Of a DNA stretch of 35,056 nt, positions 8,286-15,264 are shown in pieces; the first letter of the stretch is position 1; each line of letters starts with the position of its first letter. The notes below the pieces were generated by a model. The model was given only the letters and a program-made list of their open reading frames with translations, made no database searches and had not been told where the DNA came from. The translations under genes and the position numbers were made by a program. The DNA is from Oscillospiraceae bacterium (GTDB lineage: Bacteria; Bacillota; Clostridia; Oscillospirales; Oscillospiraceae). The DNA is taken from assembly GCA_902795345.1 (NCBI GenBank), contig CADBKO010000037.1, positions 1-35,056 of the forward strand, read 5' to 3'.

Positions 8286-8318
8286 CCCATCCCCGTAGCT
8301 TCCGCAGCCCGGCGGCGA

Positions 8319-9800
8319 TCAGCCCGGCGAAAGGGTGACGGTGACGTCGCCGCTGCCGAGCAGCGCCTCCATTTCCCTGCCGGACAGATCCACATGGCCG
8401 AGGGGCGTGTAGGACCAGGAATTGGAGCCGTAGAAGATCACGATCTGATTCCCGGCGTACAGGACGATGTCGCCGCAGCTCGTCGTCATCTGCGCATCAT
8501 TCCTCTCGATGCTCTGCCCGATGGGGCCTACCTGCTCAAAGCCGCCGTACATGGACATCTGGATCGTCAGGGGCAGCAGCCGGCGAAGGGCCGCCACGGA
8601 GGGATTGTCCTCCCAGGTGACCGGGACTTCCGTTTCTCCGATTGTGAGCTTCATTTTTCCTTCCTTTCCCTCCAGGTCAAGTCCTCTGACCCAATCCGCC
8701 ACCGTCCCGCTGTCCGTGCTCCCGGCGAAGCGGCGGCCCTCCAGCCAAACTGCGTCCGCCGCGCTCCGGCTCAGATCCGCCGCACTGGAGCCGATCCCGC
8801 TGCTGCCGGAGGTGCAGAAGGGGACGACGGTCTTCCCGCTGAGGTCATAGCTCTCCACAAAGGTATACAGGATCTTGGGCGCCTGCCCCCACCAGATGGG
8901 GTAGCCGAGGAAAATGACGTCGTAAGCGTCCATATCCTCCACTTTTCCGGAAATGGCGGGCCGGGCATCCGGATCGTTCTGCTCCAGCGTGGTGCGGCTT
9001 TCGCTGTCGCCATAGTTCAGGTCGGCGTCGGTATACGGCACCTCGGGCGTGATCCGGTATGTGGATGCTGCCAGCGATCCGGCGATATAACCGGCGATCC
9101 TTTCCGTGGTCCCCGTGCAGGAGAAGTAGGCGACCAGCACGCTGCCGCCCCGGTCCGCCTGGGGCGTCGCGCCGCTCACGGCGTCCACGTCGGAAAACCG
9201 TTCCAGCAGCTGGAGATAACGGTAGACCATATCCGCCACCTGGCACCGCATGGCGGGCTGCGTAGGCTCAAAGGGAACGGCGTCCGTCAGCAGCCCGTCT
9301 ACCCGCGCCCAGCGCACCGCATCGAAGGCCCAGGAGCCGGCGGCGTTCTCCACACAGTCGGGGTCTGCGTATTCGCTGCCGAGGACATAGGAGCCCGCGC
9401 TGCGCCAGAGCATCACGGCGAGCTGTTCCTGGGTCGTGGGATCGTTCGTACCAAATAGACCGTTGCCGTATCCGTTGACAATACCGGTTTGCGAGGCCCA
9501 CAGCACGGCGTCGGCATACCAGGCGCCGGGCAGCGTGTCGGAAAAGCCGTCCTCCCCCTGCACAGCGGGCTTCCCGGCCAGACGGTACATCACCGTGGCC
9601 AGCTGCGCCCGGGTAAAAACGCCCTGGGGATCAAAGCGGCCGTCGCCCACGCCGTCCATCACGCCCTTTTCCCGCAGGGCCATGACCGCCTCGGCATACC
9701 AGGCGTCGGGGGGAACATCCGTGTAACCCGATTCATTGTCCCCGCAGGCCGGCATGACCAGCAATAGCAGCATCAAAATCATGGAAATCGTTCTTTTCAT
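8319..9800 (-). CDS. Surface lipoprotein: three SLH repeats, flavodoxin and cyclophilin-like domains
   Basis: This 493-residue protein has a hydrophobic signal ending MPACGD, a plausible but weak lipobox. Three S-layer homology repeats start at YTDVPPDAWYAEAV, FSDTLPGAWYADAV and YADPDCVENAAGSWAFDAV (about residues 25-205). A flavodoxin domain follows (about 220-375), with FMN phosphate loop SCTGTTERIA and FLGYPIWWGQAPK. A cyclophilin-like fold of the flavodoxin-associated type ends the protein (about 383-493). The parts are individually known; their order places a flavoprotein outside the membrane on a wall anchor. It lies 66 bp downstream of the acetyltransferase and may be co-transcribed with it. 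AAAGGTG precedes the ATG. Confidence 0.88.
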   Translation of the reverse strand: MKRTISMILMLLLLVMPACGDNESGYTDVPPDAWYAEAVMALREKGVMDGVGDGRFDPQGVFTRAQLATVMYRLAGKPAVQGEDGFSDTLPGAWYADAVLWASQTGIVNGYGNGLFGTNDPTTQEQLAVMLWRSAGSYVLGSEYADPDCVENAAGSWAFDAVRWARVDGLLTDAVPFEPTQPAMRCQVADMVYRYLQLLERFSDVDAVSGATPQADRGGSVLVAYFSCTGTTERIAGYIAGSLAASTYRITPEVPYTDADLNYGDSESRTTLEQNDPDARPAISGKVEDMDAYDVIFLGYPIWWGQAPKILYTFVESYDLSGKTVVPFCTSGSSGIGSSAADLSRSAADAVWLEGRRFAGSTDSGTVADWVRGLDLEGKEGKMKLTIGETEVPVTWEDNPSVAALRRLLPLTIQMSMYGGFEQVGPIGQSIERNDAQMTTSCGDIVLYAGNQIVIFYGSNSWSYTPLGHVDLSGREMEALLGSGDVTVTLSPG

Positions 9801-9866
9801 CGCAGCACCTTTCCCAAATCAGAATTGTTTTGCCTGTTCAGTCCTGCTCCGACCCGGACAGGATTC

Positions 9867-10445
9867 TTATCCGCGGTTTTCATCTATGGTTTTTATCCTT
9901 CTTGCCGGAACGCCGCCCACCACCGTGTTTGCCGGGACGTCCTTTGTCACCACGGCGCCCGCCGCGATGATCGCGCCGTCACCGATGGACACGCCGGGCA
10001 GCACCGTCACATTCGCACCCAGCCAGACGTTTTTGCCGATGACGATCCGGGCGGGGATCAGATTGGCCCGCTTGGCCGGGTCGGGGTCGTGATTCAGCGT
10101 GGCCAGCACCGCATTGTGGCCGATGAGGACGTTGTCCCCGATCCAGATGCCGCCCTGGTCCTGGAAGCGGCAGCCGGAGTTGACGAACACATTCTGCCCG
10201 AAGTGGATATTCTTCCCGCAGTCCGTATAAAAGGGCGGAAACAGCCCGAAGGGAGGAAAATCCGGCTGACCCGTCAGCTTGCGCATCAGCGCCAGAAGTT
10301 CCTCCGGCGTGCGGTAGGCATTGTTCATCTCCGCCGTGATCCGCAGCGCCTCCTGGGACAGTTCGTGCATGAACAGATGGTATTCCGAACCGGCTTCGAT
10401 CTCCTCGCCGGTATCCATTTTTGCAAGGAATCTTTGTAGATCCAT
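9867..10445 (-). CDS. Maltose/galactoside-type sugar O-acetyltransferase
   Basis: This 192-residue acetyltransferase is of the left-handed beta-helix (hexapeptide) family, which uses acetyl-CoA. The N-terminal mac-like helix region is followed by GFGxN-type and hexapeptide turns: [50 protein letters not shown] and [21 protein letters not shown]. The catalytic His is expected in LNHDPDP. I chose the ATG at 10445 because GGGAGAGG lies just upstream. A GTG at 10496 would add 17 residues that look unlike the family. The acceptor sugar cannot be told from sequence. Confidence 0.9.
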   Translation of the reverse strand: MDLQRFLAKMDTGEEIEAGSEYHLFMHELSQEALRITAEMNNAYRTPEELLALMRKLTGQPDFPPFGLFPPFYTDCGKNIHFGQNVFVNSGCRFQDQGGIWIGDNVLIGHNAVLATLNHDPDPAKRANLIPARIVIGKNVWLGANVTVLPGVSIGDGAIIAAGAVVTKDVPANTVVGGVPARRIKTIDENRG

Positions 10446-10557
10446 TTTCGGCCTCTCCCTTTCGGCAGGTCGGGAAAAGCTGTCGGCTGAGGACACCGTT
10501 CCGCCCGCCCTTAAGTAACCGATGGAAAGCTCTTCGGCTTTTCCCCATCACACAAGC

Positions 10558-10586
10558 ATTATAATCGGCTTCCTTGATTTAATCAA
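10558..10586 (-). promoter_or_regulatory. Minus-strand promoter with palindrome for the acetyltransferase
   Basis: TTGATT (10586-10581) and TATAAT (10563-10558) are 17 bp apart on the minus strand. The -35 lies inside the palindrome TTGATTTAATCAA (10574-10586), a MarR-type symmetry that shares the ATTTAAT core with the OhrR-like site 69 bp away. The leader that follows contains a 9-bp inverted repeat (10472-10480 with 10537-10545). Confidence 0.5.
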
Positions 10587-10618
10587 ATCCTTCCCATTAC
10601 AAAAAACGAAAAAACCTA

Positions 10619-10656
10619 TTGACAGGGCAAAATATATTTGATACAATTTAATTGTA
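10619..10656 (+). promoter_or_regulatory. ohrR promoter with OhrR-box palindrome over the -10
   Basis: TTGACA (10619-10624), a 17-bp spacer and TACAAT (10642-10647) form a near-consensus promoter. The -10 is the left half of the perfect palindrome TACAATTTAATTGTA (10642-10656). This closely resembles the published OhrR operator of Bacillus. A repressor bound here would block RNA polymerase, so the operon is predicted to be autorepressed and released by organic peroxide. Confidence 0.75.
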
Positions 10657-10682
10657 AAATAGATAAAGGGGGCGGAACCGGC

Positions 10683-11126
10683 ATGGAATACGATTATCAC
10701 GAGGCGATGAAGCTGGATCACCAGCTTTGCTTTCCTCTTTACGCGGCGGCCAGGAAGATCACCGGGCTGTATACCCCCTATCTGAAGCCGCTGGACCTGA
10801 CCTATACGCAGTATATCGTGCTGCTGGTCCTTTGGGAGCATCGGGAGATCACGGTGGGGGAGCTGTGCCGCCGGCTGTATCTGGACAGCGGGACCATCTC
10901 CCCGCTTATCAAAAAGCTGGAATCCGCGGGATATGTCGTCAGAGAGCGGACGAAGGAAGACGAGCGGGTGGTGGCGATCCGGCTGACGGAGGCAGGGGCC
11001 GCCCTGCAGGAAGCCGCGAAGGACATCCCATTGAAGGTAGGGAGCTGCGTCAGGCTGGCACCGGAAAAGGCGGGGGCCCTGTATGCGCTGCTCTATGAGA
11101 TACTGGGCGAGGAAACGGCAGAATAA
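10683..11126 (+). CDS. ohrR: OhrR-type MarR-family organic peroxide sensor
   Basis: This 147-residue winged-helix repressor has the N-terminal signature LDHQLCFPLYAAARK with the peroxidatic Cys at 16. Tyr30 and Tyr41 correspond to the Tyr29 and Tyr40 that contact the thiolate in the Bacillus protein. The recognition region is YLDSGTISPLIKKLESAGYVVR, followed by the wing RTKEDERVVAI. A further Cys at 122 lies at about the spacing of the resolving Cys in two-cysteine OhrR proteins. I chose the ATG at 10683 over an upstream TTG that overlaps the -10. AAAGGGGG precedes it. The gene heads an operon with a flavodoxin and a glutathione peroxidase, which fits peroxide control. Confidence 0.87.
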   Translation: MEYDYHEAMKLDHQLCFPLYAAARKITGLYTPYLKPLDLTYTQYIVLLVLWEHREITVGELCRRLYLDSGTISPLIKKLESAGYVVRERTKEDERVVAIRLTEAGAALQEAAKDIPLKVGSCVRLAPEKAGALYALLYEILGEETAE

Positions 11127-11166
11127 AAAGGGAAGAGCACCGAGAGAGCAAAGGGGAGAATATAAA

Positions 11167-11577
11167 ATGAAAGTCGCGGTCAGATACTACACGAAGACGG
11201 GAAATACGAAGCGCCTGGCGGAGGCGGTGGCGAAGGCCCTGGGCGTGGAGGCACTTCCTATCAGCGCCCCTGTGGAGGAGCGGGTGGATCTGCTCTTCCT
11301 GGGCAATTCCTATTATGCCTTCAGCATCGACCCGGAGGTAAGGGACTTTATCCGCCGCCTGGACAAGGACAAGGTGGGGAAGATCGTCAATTTCGGCTCT
11401 GCGGCCATGCTGAACTCCACCTGGAAGAAGGTCAAGGCGGAGGCCGACAAGGCGGGCATCCCGATGGAGGAGCGGGAGTTCCACTGCAAGGGCGAATTCA
11501 AGGGGCTCCACAAGGGGAAACCGGATGCAGACGACCTGGAAGCGGCGGCTGCTTTTGCAAAAGAAATCGTCAAATAA
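11167..11577 (+). CDS. Flavodoxin-family protein
   Basis: This 136-residue cytoplasmic FMN-binding protein begins with the phosphate loop MKVAVRYYTKTGNTKRLAEAV. The later loops LFLGNSYYAFSIDPE and IVNFGSAAMLNST fit flavin contact. It is somewhat shorter than classical flavodoxins (about 140-175). It lies between ohrR and the glutathione peroxidase gene, 16 bp before the latter. In an organism without glutathione it might supply electrons to the peroxidase, though that is inference. GGGGAG precedes the ATG. Confidence 0.88.
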   Translation: MKVAVRYYTKTGNTKRLAEAVAKALGVEALPISAPVEERVDLLFLGNSYYAFSIDPEVRDFIRRLDKDKVGKIVNFGSAAMLNSTWKKVKAEADKAGIPMEEREFHCKGEFKGLHKGKPDADDLEAAAAFAKEIVK

Positions 11578-11593
11578 GGAAGGAGAAAAGAAC

Positions 11594-12139
11594 ATGAAGA
11601 CCGTATATGATTTTACCGTAAAGGACAGAAACGGCGCGGAGGTCAGCCTTTCCGAATACCGGGGGAAGGTGCTGTTGATCGTCAACACGGCCACCGGCTG
11701 CGGGTTCACGCCCCATTATGAGCCGCTGGAGGCCATGTATAAGGAGATGAAGGAGCAGGGCCTGGAGATCCTGGACTTTCCCTGCAACCAGTTCGCCAAC
11801 CAGGCTCCGGGAAGCGCCGAGGAGATCCATGAATTCTGCACGGTGAAGTTCGGCACGGAATTTCCCCAGTTCGCCAAGATCGACGTGAATGGGGAGAATG
11901 CCGACCCCCTGTTTGCGTTCCTGGCCACGGAAAAACCCTTTGAAGGCTTCGGAAAAGGCCTGAAGAACGCAGCCCTGAAAACGTTCTCGGATATGAACAA
12001 CAAGGCCTTCGGAGACAAGGCGTATATCAAATGGAATTTCACCAAATTCCTGGTGGACCGGGAGGGCAAGGTCGTCGCCAGATTCGAGCCCACCGTTGAC
12101 ATGGAGGAAGTCCGGGACCGGGTCAAGGCGCAGCTGTGA
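11594..12139 (+). CDS. Glutathione peroxidase-family (thiol) peroxidase
   Basis: This 181-residue peroxidase reduces hydroperoxides through a thiol. The active-site block NTATGCGFTPHYEPLE has the peroxidatic Cys at about 36. The partner Gln and Trp/Asn motifs LDFPCNQFANQAPG and WNFTKFLVDREG are present. It uses Cys rather than selenocysteine, as bacterial homologues usually do; these commonly take electrons from thioredoxin. It is the last gene of the ohrR operon and ends at a strong terminator. AAGGAGAAAAG precedes the ATG. Confidence 0.93.
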   Translation: MKTVYDFTVKDRNGAEVSLSEYRGKVLLIVNTATGCGFTPHYEPLEAMYKEMKEQGLEILDFPCNQFANQAPGSAEEIHEFCTVKFGTEFPQFAKIDVNGENADPLFAFLATEKPFEGFGKGLKNAALKTFSDMNNKAFGDKAYIKWNFTKFLVDREGKVVARFEPTVDMEEVRDRVKAQL

Positions 12140-12187
12140 CGACGGCGGGGCGTCCTGCGGGCAGGATGGCTCTGCTGATACCGAATA

Positions 12188-12243
12188 CAGGAGGCCGGGG
12201 AAACGCACGCAGTTTCCCCGGCCTCCTGCTTCCATATTTTTTT
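12188..12243 (+). terminator. Strong intrinsic terminator of the ohrR operon
   Basis: A perfect 16-bp stem (12188-12203 with 12213-12228) encloses a 9-nt loop. TTTTTTT follows at 12237-12243 after a short spacer. Confidence 0.8.
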
Positions 12244-12381
12244 CAGGAAGCCCCGGATTTGTAACGTTTGCGTTCGCTTTGCGTGGTAATATGCCCTTAA
12301 ACACGGAAAAATCATAGAAAAATCAGCCTTTGGAAAGACAAAATCGAAAATTCTTTGGAATTTTGAATGGAGGAAAAGCAA

Positions 12382-12699
12382 ATGTTTGACCAGGTAGCAT
12401 CCCCGATCATCGGCCTCATCAATGCGCTTCTGGGCCCCCTGCTGGGCATCGTGGGCGCGGCGGGCGCCATCTTCTGTGTCGTCCTGGGCGTGAAATTCGC
12501 CAAGGCGGAGGAGCAGCAGGATCGTGAAAAGGCGAAGCAGGCGCTGAAGAACGCCATCATCGGCTTCGTGCTGATCTTCGTTCTGCTTCTGGCTCTGAAG
12601 ATCCTGATGCCGAACATGATCGAATGGGTCAACAAGAATGCTGGCAACCAGCAGATCATCAACCCCAACAGCATCGTCACGGCGACGCCTGCGGCCTGA
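12382..12699 (+). CDS. Small two-helix membrane protein resembling TrbC/VirB2 pilins
   Basis: This 105-residue protein has two hydrophobic helices (about residues 9-38 and 57-78). A short, strongly charged loop (KAEEQQDREKAKQALKN) joins them, and a polar tail follows. That shape matches TrbC/VirB2-type pilin subunits, but there is no cleavable signal and no secretion gene nearby. The function is not known. I chose the ATG at 12382 because GGAGG lies eight bases before it; an ATG at 12367 overlaps that site. A hairpin (AAAATTC/GAATTTT, 12347-12364) sits just upstream of the ribosome binding site and could influence initiation. The gene is transcribed alone, between two terminators. Confidence 0.75.
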   Translation: MFDQVASPIIGLINALLGPLLGIVGAAGAIFCVVLGVKFAKAEEQQDREKAKQALKNAIIGFVLIFVLLLALKILMPNMIEWVNKNAGNQQIINPNSIVTATPAA

Positions 12700-12721
12700 G
12701 GATCATCGGTCCATGCATTTC

Positions 12722-12751
12722 TTCCCGCCCCGCCTTTCGGCGGGGCGGGAA
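12722..12751. other. GC-rich hairpin without U-tract after the pilin-like gene
   Basis: A 13-bp perfect stem (12722-12734 with 12739-12751) has a TTTC tetraloop. With no T-run on either strand it is more likely an mRNA 3'-end stabiliser or pause hairpin than a terminator. A true terminator follows at 12820. Confidence 0.55.
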
Positions 12752-12810
12752 AGTCGGATCGGTCCCGTTCCGGGAGCAGCCCCGGGCCGGTCTGAGCCAA
12801 CCCGTTTTGC

Positions 12811-12858
12811 GTAAAAAGGCCCCTGATCCCTCCCGGGCCGGGAAGGATCAGGGGTTTT
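12811..12858. terminator. Bidirectional terminator between convergent genes
   Basis: CCCCTGATCC (12820-12829) pairs with GGATCAGGGG (12845-12854), with an inner TCCC/GGGA stem. TTTT follows on the plus strand and GGCCTTTTT on the minus strand. It serves the pilin-like gene and the second aldo/keto reductase. Confidence 0.75.
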
Positions 12859-12876
12859 CCGTTTATGCCTTTCCCC

Positions 12877-14058
12877 TCAGCGGCGGGGCAGCTTCAGCAT
12901 TTCCGCGAATTCCGCCATGATCGCGGGGATCTTGATGCCCTGGGGGCAGATGGCGGCGCAGGAGCCGCAGCCCACGCAGCGCCGGGGATCCATGGCGCTG
13001 TCCGCCGTGTCCGGGTCGTAACGGGACATGAAATCGCCGTTTTTCACCCCGTTATAGGCCGCGATGATCTTGGGGATATCCAGCTCCATGGGGCAGCCCT
13101 CCGTGCAGTAGCGGCAGCCGGTGCAGGGCACCCAGTTCAGCATGGAATCCGCCACTTCCGTGAGGAGAGCCCCTTCCGCCTGGTTCAGCGCTTCCGGCGC
13201 GGCGAAGGTCTCCACATTCTCCCGGATCTGGTCCAGCGTCGTCATGCCGGAGAGCACCACCGCCACATCCGGCAGGCACTGGAGCCAGCGGAGCGCCCAG
13301 CGGGCGGCGCTGTCCCCGGGCCGCAGAGCCCGGAGCCGGGCCATCTGCTCCTCCGGGAGCTGGGCGAGCCTGCCGCCCCGCACGCCCTCCATGACCACCA
13401 CCTTCGCGCCGTGCTTCACAATGGCCGCATACTTGCTCCTGGCGTCCTGCAGCTTCCAGTCCAGATAGTTCAGCTGGATCTGCACGAAATCGAAGACCCC
13501 CTCATGCCGGGTCAGGAAGTCGTCGATGGTGGCCGCCGAGGAGGCGTGGGAGCTGAAGCCCAGATGCCGGATCTTTCCCTCCGCCTTCTGCTTCTTGACG
13601 AATTCCACCACCTGCAGCTCGGGATCGTCATAGATCTCCAGAGATTTCTCGCTGACGTTGTGCAGCAGATAGAAGTCGAAATAGTCCACCTGGCACTTTT
13701 CCAGCTGCTCCGCGAAGACGCCCGCCACGGTGTTGTCCGGCCATCCGGCCAGACCGCTGGTGAAGCCCACCACGCCGCCGCCCTTCTTGACCATCATGTG
13801 GCCGGGGAATTTGCTGGCCAGGAGGAAGCTGTCCCGCGGATACTTTTTCAGCGCCTGGCCGATAAAGCGCTCGGATTCGCCCCCGTGGTAGCGGTAGGCC
13901 GTGTCGTAGTAGTTGATCCCGTGGCTCATGGCGTAGTCGATGATCTCCTGCGCCTTTTCCTTGTCGATCCGGTTGTCCTGCCCGTCCAGGGTGGGGAGGC
14001 GCATATTGCCCATGCCCAGGGCGGAGACCTTCACCCCCGCGATTTCCTTGTAATACAT
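12877..14058 (-). CDS. Aldo/keto reductase with C-terminal 2x[4Fe-4S] ferredoxin domain (paralogue)
   Basis: This 393-residue paralogue of the reductase at 7072-8205 has the same architecture. The AKR tetrad is D52 and Y57 (YYDTAYRYHGG), K83 (ASKFPGH) and H133 (LLHNVS). The ferredoxin tail has CTGCRYCTEGCPM and CVGCGSCAAICPQ. It differs by an insert of about 16 residues after K83, rich in Gly and Val, which could alter the substrate pocket. The substrate is unknown. AGGAGG precedes the ATG, and the gene is monocistronic. Confidence 0.93.
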   Translation of the reverse strand: MYYKEIAGVKVSALGMGNMRLPTLDGQDNRIDKEKAQEIIDYAMSHGINYYDTAYRYHGGESERFIGQALKKYPRDSFLLASKFPGHMMVKKGGGVVGFTSGLAGWPDNTVAGVFAEQLEKCQVDYFDFYLLHNVSEKSLEIYDDPELQVVEFVKKQKAEGKIRHLGFSSHASSAATIDDFLTRHEGVFDFVQIQLNYLDWKLQDARSKYAAIVKHGAKVVVMEGVRGGRLAQLPEEQMARLRALRPGDSAARWALRWLQCLPDVAVVLSGMTTLDQIRENVETFAAPEALNQAEGALLTEVADSMLNWVPCTGCRYCTEGCPMELDIPKIIAAYNGVKNGDFMSRYDPDTADSAMDPRRCVGCGSCAAICPQGIKIPAIMAEFAEMLKLPRR

Positions 14059-14098
14059 ACGGTACCTCCTTTTTCGTTTTTCTTTTCCCTATACATAA

Positions 14099-14127
14099 AT
14101 TATAAAGGAATCCGCCGCGGGAATCAA
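14099..14127 (-). promoter_or_regulatory. Promoter for the second aldo/keto reductase
   Basis: On the minus strand TTGATT (14127-14122) and a perfect TATAAT (14104-14099) are 17 bp apart, giving a leader of about 35 nt. Confidence 0.6.
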
Positions 14128-14182
14128 CGCAAGATATGCAAAAAGGCGCTGCGTCGTTGCCCCGCAAAAGGAAAAACCGCGC

Positions 14183-14211
14183 TTGCAAGTTTCTGCAGCC
14201 TGTGGTATGAT
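14183..14211 (+). promoter_or_regulatory. Promoter for the VUT transporter, separated from it by a MITE
   Basis: TTGCAA (14183-14188) and TATGAT (14206-14211) are 17 bp apart, and TGG precedes the -10 to make it an extended -10. The next plus-strand gene starts at 14544. The MITE-like element begins about 25 nt after the predicted start of transcription, so it lies inside the leader. Confidence 0.5.
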
Positions 14212-14242
14212 ACCCCTCGCTGCTTCGGCGGCATAAAATCAA

Positions 14243-14494
14243 AGGCAACACCGCACAATTCATGGCATGCATTTTGCTTGCATAATATTCCGTCATATCG
14301 CCCAAAAATCCTCGGTAATACACAAAGTATTGCCTGCGGTCTCGGTAATACACAAAGTATTGCCTGCGGTTAAGTGAGGCTCCAAATCTCTGATTTGGCC
14401 AGCCGAACTTATGGAGCGCAGCGGGTGCATTTTGGCCAATCTGACGAAAATTCTGACTGCGCAATCTGCGCACCAGAATTGTGCGGTGTTGCCT
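14243..14494. mobile_element. MITE-like element with 19-bp terminal inverted repeats
   Basis: AGGCAACACCGCACAATTC (14243-14261) is repeated exactly, inverted, at 14476-14494. The two ends bound 252 bp. The interior has no credible gene. It holds a tandem 30-bp repeat, a hairpin (CCAAATC/GATTTGG, 14382-14398) and AT-rich sequence. No clear target duplication is seen. The size, ends and lack of a transposase fit a miniature inverted-repeat element mobilised in trans. The parent transposon family was not identified. Confidence 0.7.
14311..14370. repeat. Two exact tandem copies of a 30-bp unit
   Basis: 14311-14340 and 14341-14370 are identical and adjacent, both beginning CTCGGTAATACACAAAG. They lie inside the MITE-like element. 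With no spacers this is not a CRISPR array. Copy number probably varies by slippage. Confidence 0.85.
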
Positions 14495-14543
14495 GAATAG
14501 GTGTTCCTGATAACCACCTGAAAAAAACAAGGAGACTCCAAGT

Positions 14544-15263
14544 ATGAAAGAGCGTATTGCCGAATTCCGCAATCTGACGAAGTCCGTTCCGCCGCTGATC
14601 GCTGCGCTGCTGGCCCTCTCCGTGGTGGGGATGAACCTGCTGGCCAACAAAAGCATCGACACTGGCCTGGATTGGCTCGCCCTGGACTGCGGGATTCTTT
14701 TTTCCTGGCTCACCTTCCTCTCCATGGATGTGCTGACCCATTGTTACGGGCCGAAGGCCGCCACTGCCATGTCCCTGGCGGCGCTGGGGCTGAACCTTCT
14801 GATGGCGCTGATCTTCTTCATCGCCACGCGCATCCCCGGCGTCTGGGGCGAGAGCTTCGTGGAAGGGGAGGAGGCCGTCATCAACGCCGCCCTGGACGGC
14901 ACCTTCGGCGGCACCTGGTATATTATCCTGGGTTCCTCCGTCGCCTTCGCCGCCTCCGCCGTGCTGAACAACTTCCTGAATTACGGCATCGGCAGGCTCC
15001 TGAAGCGGGACAAGGGCTTCGGCGGCTTCATCCTGCGCTCCTATATCTCCACCTTCCTGGCCCAGGTTGCGGATAACCTGATCTTTGCCCTGCTGGTCAG
15101 CCGCATCTTCTTCGGCTGGACGACGCTGCAATGCGTCACCTGCGCCCTCACCGGGGCGGCGCTGGAGCTGGTGTTCGAGGTGGTGTTCTCCCCCCTGGGC
15201 TACCGGGTGTCCCGGCGGCTGCTGGGGCGGAAGGGCCCTTCGCCTCTGCCGGAGGGGGCCTGA
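14544..15263 (+). CDS. VUT/DUF165 family (YhhQ-like) queuosine precursor transporter
   Basis: This 239-residue integral membrane protein has about six helices. It carries the family block LANKSIDTGLDWLALDCGILFSWLTFLSMDVLTHCYG (key residues Asp, Cys and His near 50-67) and a conserved SYISTFLAQVADNLIFALL. YhhQ-family transporters take up queuosine precursors used in tRNA modification. The exact substrate here is inferred only from the family. AAGGAGACTCC lies before the ATG. It is probably co-transcribed with the dehydrogenase one base downstream. Confidence 0.85.
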   Translation: MKERIAEFRNLTKSVPPLIAALLALSVVGMNLLANKSIDTGLDWLALDCGILFSWLTFLSMDVLTHCYGPKAATAMSLAALGLNLLMALIFFIATRIPGVWGESFVEGEEAVINAALDGTFGGTWYIILGSSVAFAASAVLNNFLNYGIGRLLKRDKGFGGFILRSYISTFLAQVADNLIFALLVSRIFFGWTTLQCVTCALTGAALELVFEVVFSPLGYRVSRRLLGRKGPSPLPEGA

Positions 15264-15264
15264 T

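Noticed and set aside
12381..12699. Conjugative element marked by a pilin-like gene
   Set aside because: No relaxase, coupling ATPase, integrase or other secretion gene lies in the window, so a mobile element cannot be supported.
14311..14370. CRISPR array
   Set aside because: The two 30-bp copies touch with no spacer between them, there are only two, and no cas gene is near.
12865..14373. 502-codon plus-strand ORF opposite the second aldo/keto reductase
   Set aside because: Its sequence is Ala, Gly, His and Arg-rich low-complexity, typical of the antisense of a GC-rich gene. The minus-strand gene has intact catalytic and cluster motifs. The long antisense frames at 24246-25862, 31330-33135 and 33141-34955 were rejected on the same grounds.
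14293..14541. 82-residue minus-strand ORF inside the MITE-like element
   Set aside because: It runs through the tandem repeats and an inverted end, has a repeated peptide created by the DNA duplication, and lacks a ribosome binding site.
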